Positions 63,732 through 64,000 of a stretch of 64,000 bases of DNA are shown piece after piece (position 1 is the first letter of the stretch; each line of letters starts with the position of its first letter). A program made the position numbers and the translations under genes. Below the pieces are notes generated by a model, which saw only the letters and a program-made list of their open reading frames with translations, ran no database searches and was not told where the DNA came from. Source of the stretch: 20CM-2-55-15 sp963738025 (GTDB taxonomy: Bacteria > Acidobacteriota > Terriglobia > 20CM-2-55-15); the NCBI GenBank assembly GCA_963738025.1, contig CAVTWA010000001.1, positions 310,001 through 374,000 of the forward strand, in the 5' to 3' direction.

Positions 63732-64000
63732 CGTTTCCCCTTTTCATAATCGTCGAGCAATTTGCGAAGTTCGGCGAGCTCTTCTTTCGTGGCTTGCGCG
63801 CCGATAATGCGCCAATCATGAAATTCTTCATGGACCATTCGACGCCCCGCTGCAGCAGGTCGCCTGCGCGCTGCTGCTGAATCATCTCGCGCGAGTGAAC
63901 CGGAGCATAGACGTGCGCCCGATCCGTTCCATCGCGCGTCAGGAGTCCTTTCTGCGCCAGGATCTGCATGAATTTCAGAACCGTGGCGTACTGCGCGGAT
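63728..64000 (-). CDS. BlaI/MecI/CopY-family repressor (partial, frameshifted)
   Basis: The C-terminal about 90 residues of a BlaI-type repressor enter from the right edge: 'SAQYATVLKFMQILAQKGLL' (end of the winged HTH), 'DRAHVYAPVHSREMIQQQRA' and 'WSMKNFMIGALS'. Adding one base near 63801-63804 continues to the family-typical tail GAQATKEELAELRKLLDDYE and the stop at 63728. BlaI repressors are released by an M56 protease partner, and the partner here is a stub. The N-terminal DNA-binding part is outside the window. Confidence 0.75.
   Translation of the reverse strand: MRAVRHGSEIHADPGAERTPDARWNGSGARLCSGSLARDDSAAARRRPAAAGRRMVHEEFHDWRIIGAQATKEELAELRKLLDDYEKGKR

Noticed and set aside
63509..63880. 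123-codon plus-strand ORF near the right edge
   Set aside because: Overlaps antisense to the BlaI gene and M56 stub, both of which show family motifs on the minus strand.

Overview
The window looks like a chromosomal stretch of an Acidobacteriota bacterium (Bryobacterales/Solibacter-like at best guess). This is inferred from the gene families: a GWxTD-domain protein, secreted sedolisin and matrixin proteases, a carboxypeptidase-regulatory-domain barrel, an M28 peptidase with PDZ, a DUF6282-type amidohydrolase, and a BlaI/M56 remnant. High GC, short palindromic intergenic repeats and 'cacaaaaggcacaaaaagcac'-type dyads point the same way. No rRNA, tRNA, CRISPR array, integrase or IS transposase was seen.

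Layout. 1-5.6 kb (minus): an M2-like peptidase (cut by the window edge), a 3-hydroxyisobutyrate dehydrogenase-family reductase and acetyl-CoA synthetase in one coupled operon, then a 7Fe ferredoxin and an acyl-CoA ligase. 5.7-12.9 kb (plus): a secreted matrixin-type metalloprotease overlapping a sedolisin (S53) protease, then a glycine-zipper lipoprotein. 13.5-19.4 kb (minus): a TetR-controlled MacAB-TolC-type tripartite efflux operon with a paired 16-bp operator. 19.5-24.8 kb: a VOC protein, an AlkZ-fold protein, an M28 peptidase, a TolB-like propeller and a zinc ribbon. 24.8-33.4 kb (minus): phosphotransacetylase (frameshifted), an NtrC-type regulator with a PDZ-containing membrane histidine kinase, a barrel protein and a GWxTD protein. 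33.5-43 kb: serS, a DUF2085 protein, a zinc-ribbon protein, CIRCE-controlled groL without groES, clpB and hsp20, an RlmI-like methyltransferase and queA.

43.3-55.8 kb is the most unusual part. A cold-shock gene is followed by a fused PqqD-like/M50 protease/HlyD peptide exporter, then a well-formed GEMM-I (cyclic-di-GMP) riboswitch. The riboswitch leader carries several tiny ORFs with good ribosome binding sites; the best encodes a 33-residue acidic, leader-like peptide. Next come an HD-GYP phosphodiesterase with a degenerate GGDEF domain and a 1663-residue pseudokinase-ATPase-TPR-GAF-sigma54 activator. My inference is a c-di-GMP-responsive secreted or modified peptide cassette that carries its own second-messenger enzyme and regulator. 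From the riboswitch to about 52 kb the sequence is visibly more AT-rich than its surroundings, which suggests acquisition.

55.8-64 kb holds a metal-dependent hydrolase, RidA, a PQQ-type propeller (frameshifted), an outer-membrane-type lipoprotein, a GntR-ABC operon, and a BlaI repressor next to a truncated M56/BlaR1 stub.

Eight single-base indels, mostly in homopolymers, break six otherwise well-conserved genes: pta, the histidine kinase, clpB (three times), the rlmI-like gene, the propeller and blaI. Most are probably sequence errors rather than gene decay, so these genes are reported over their full spans.
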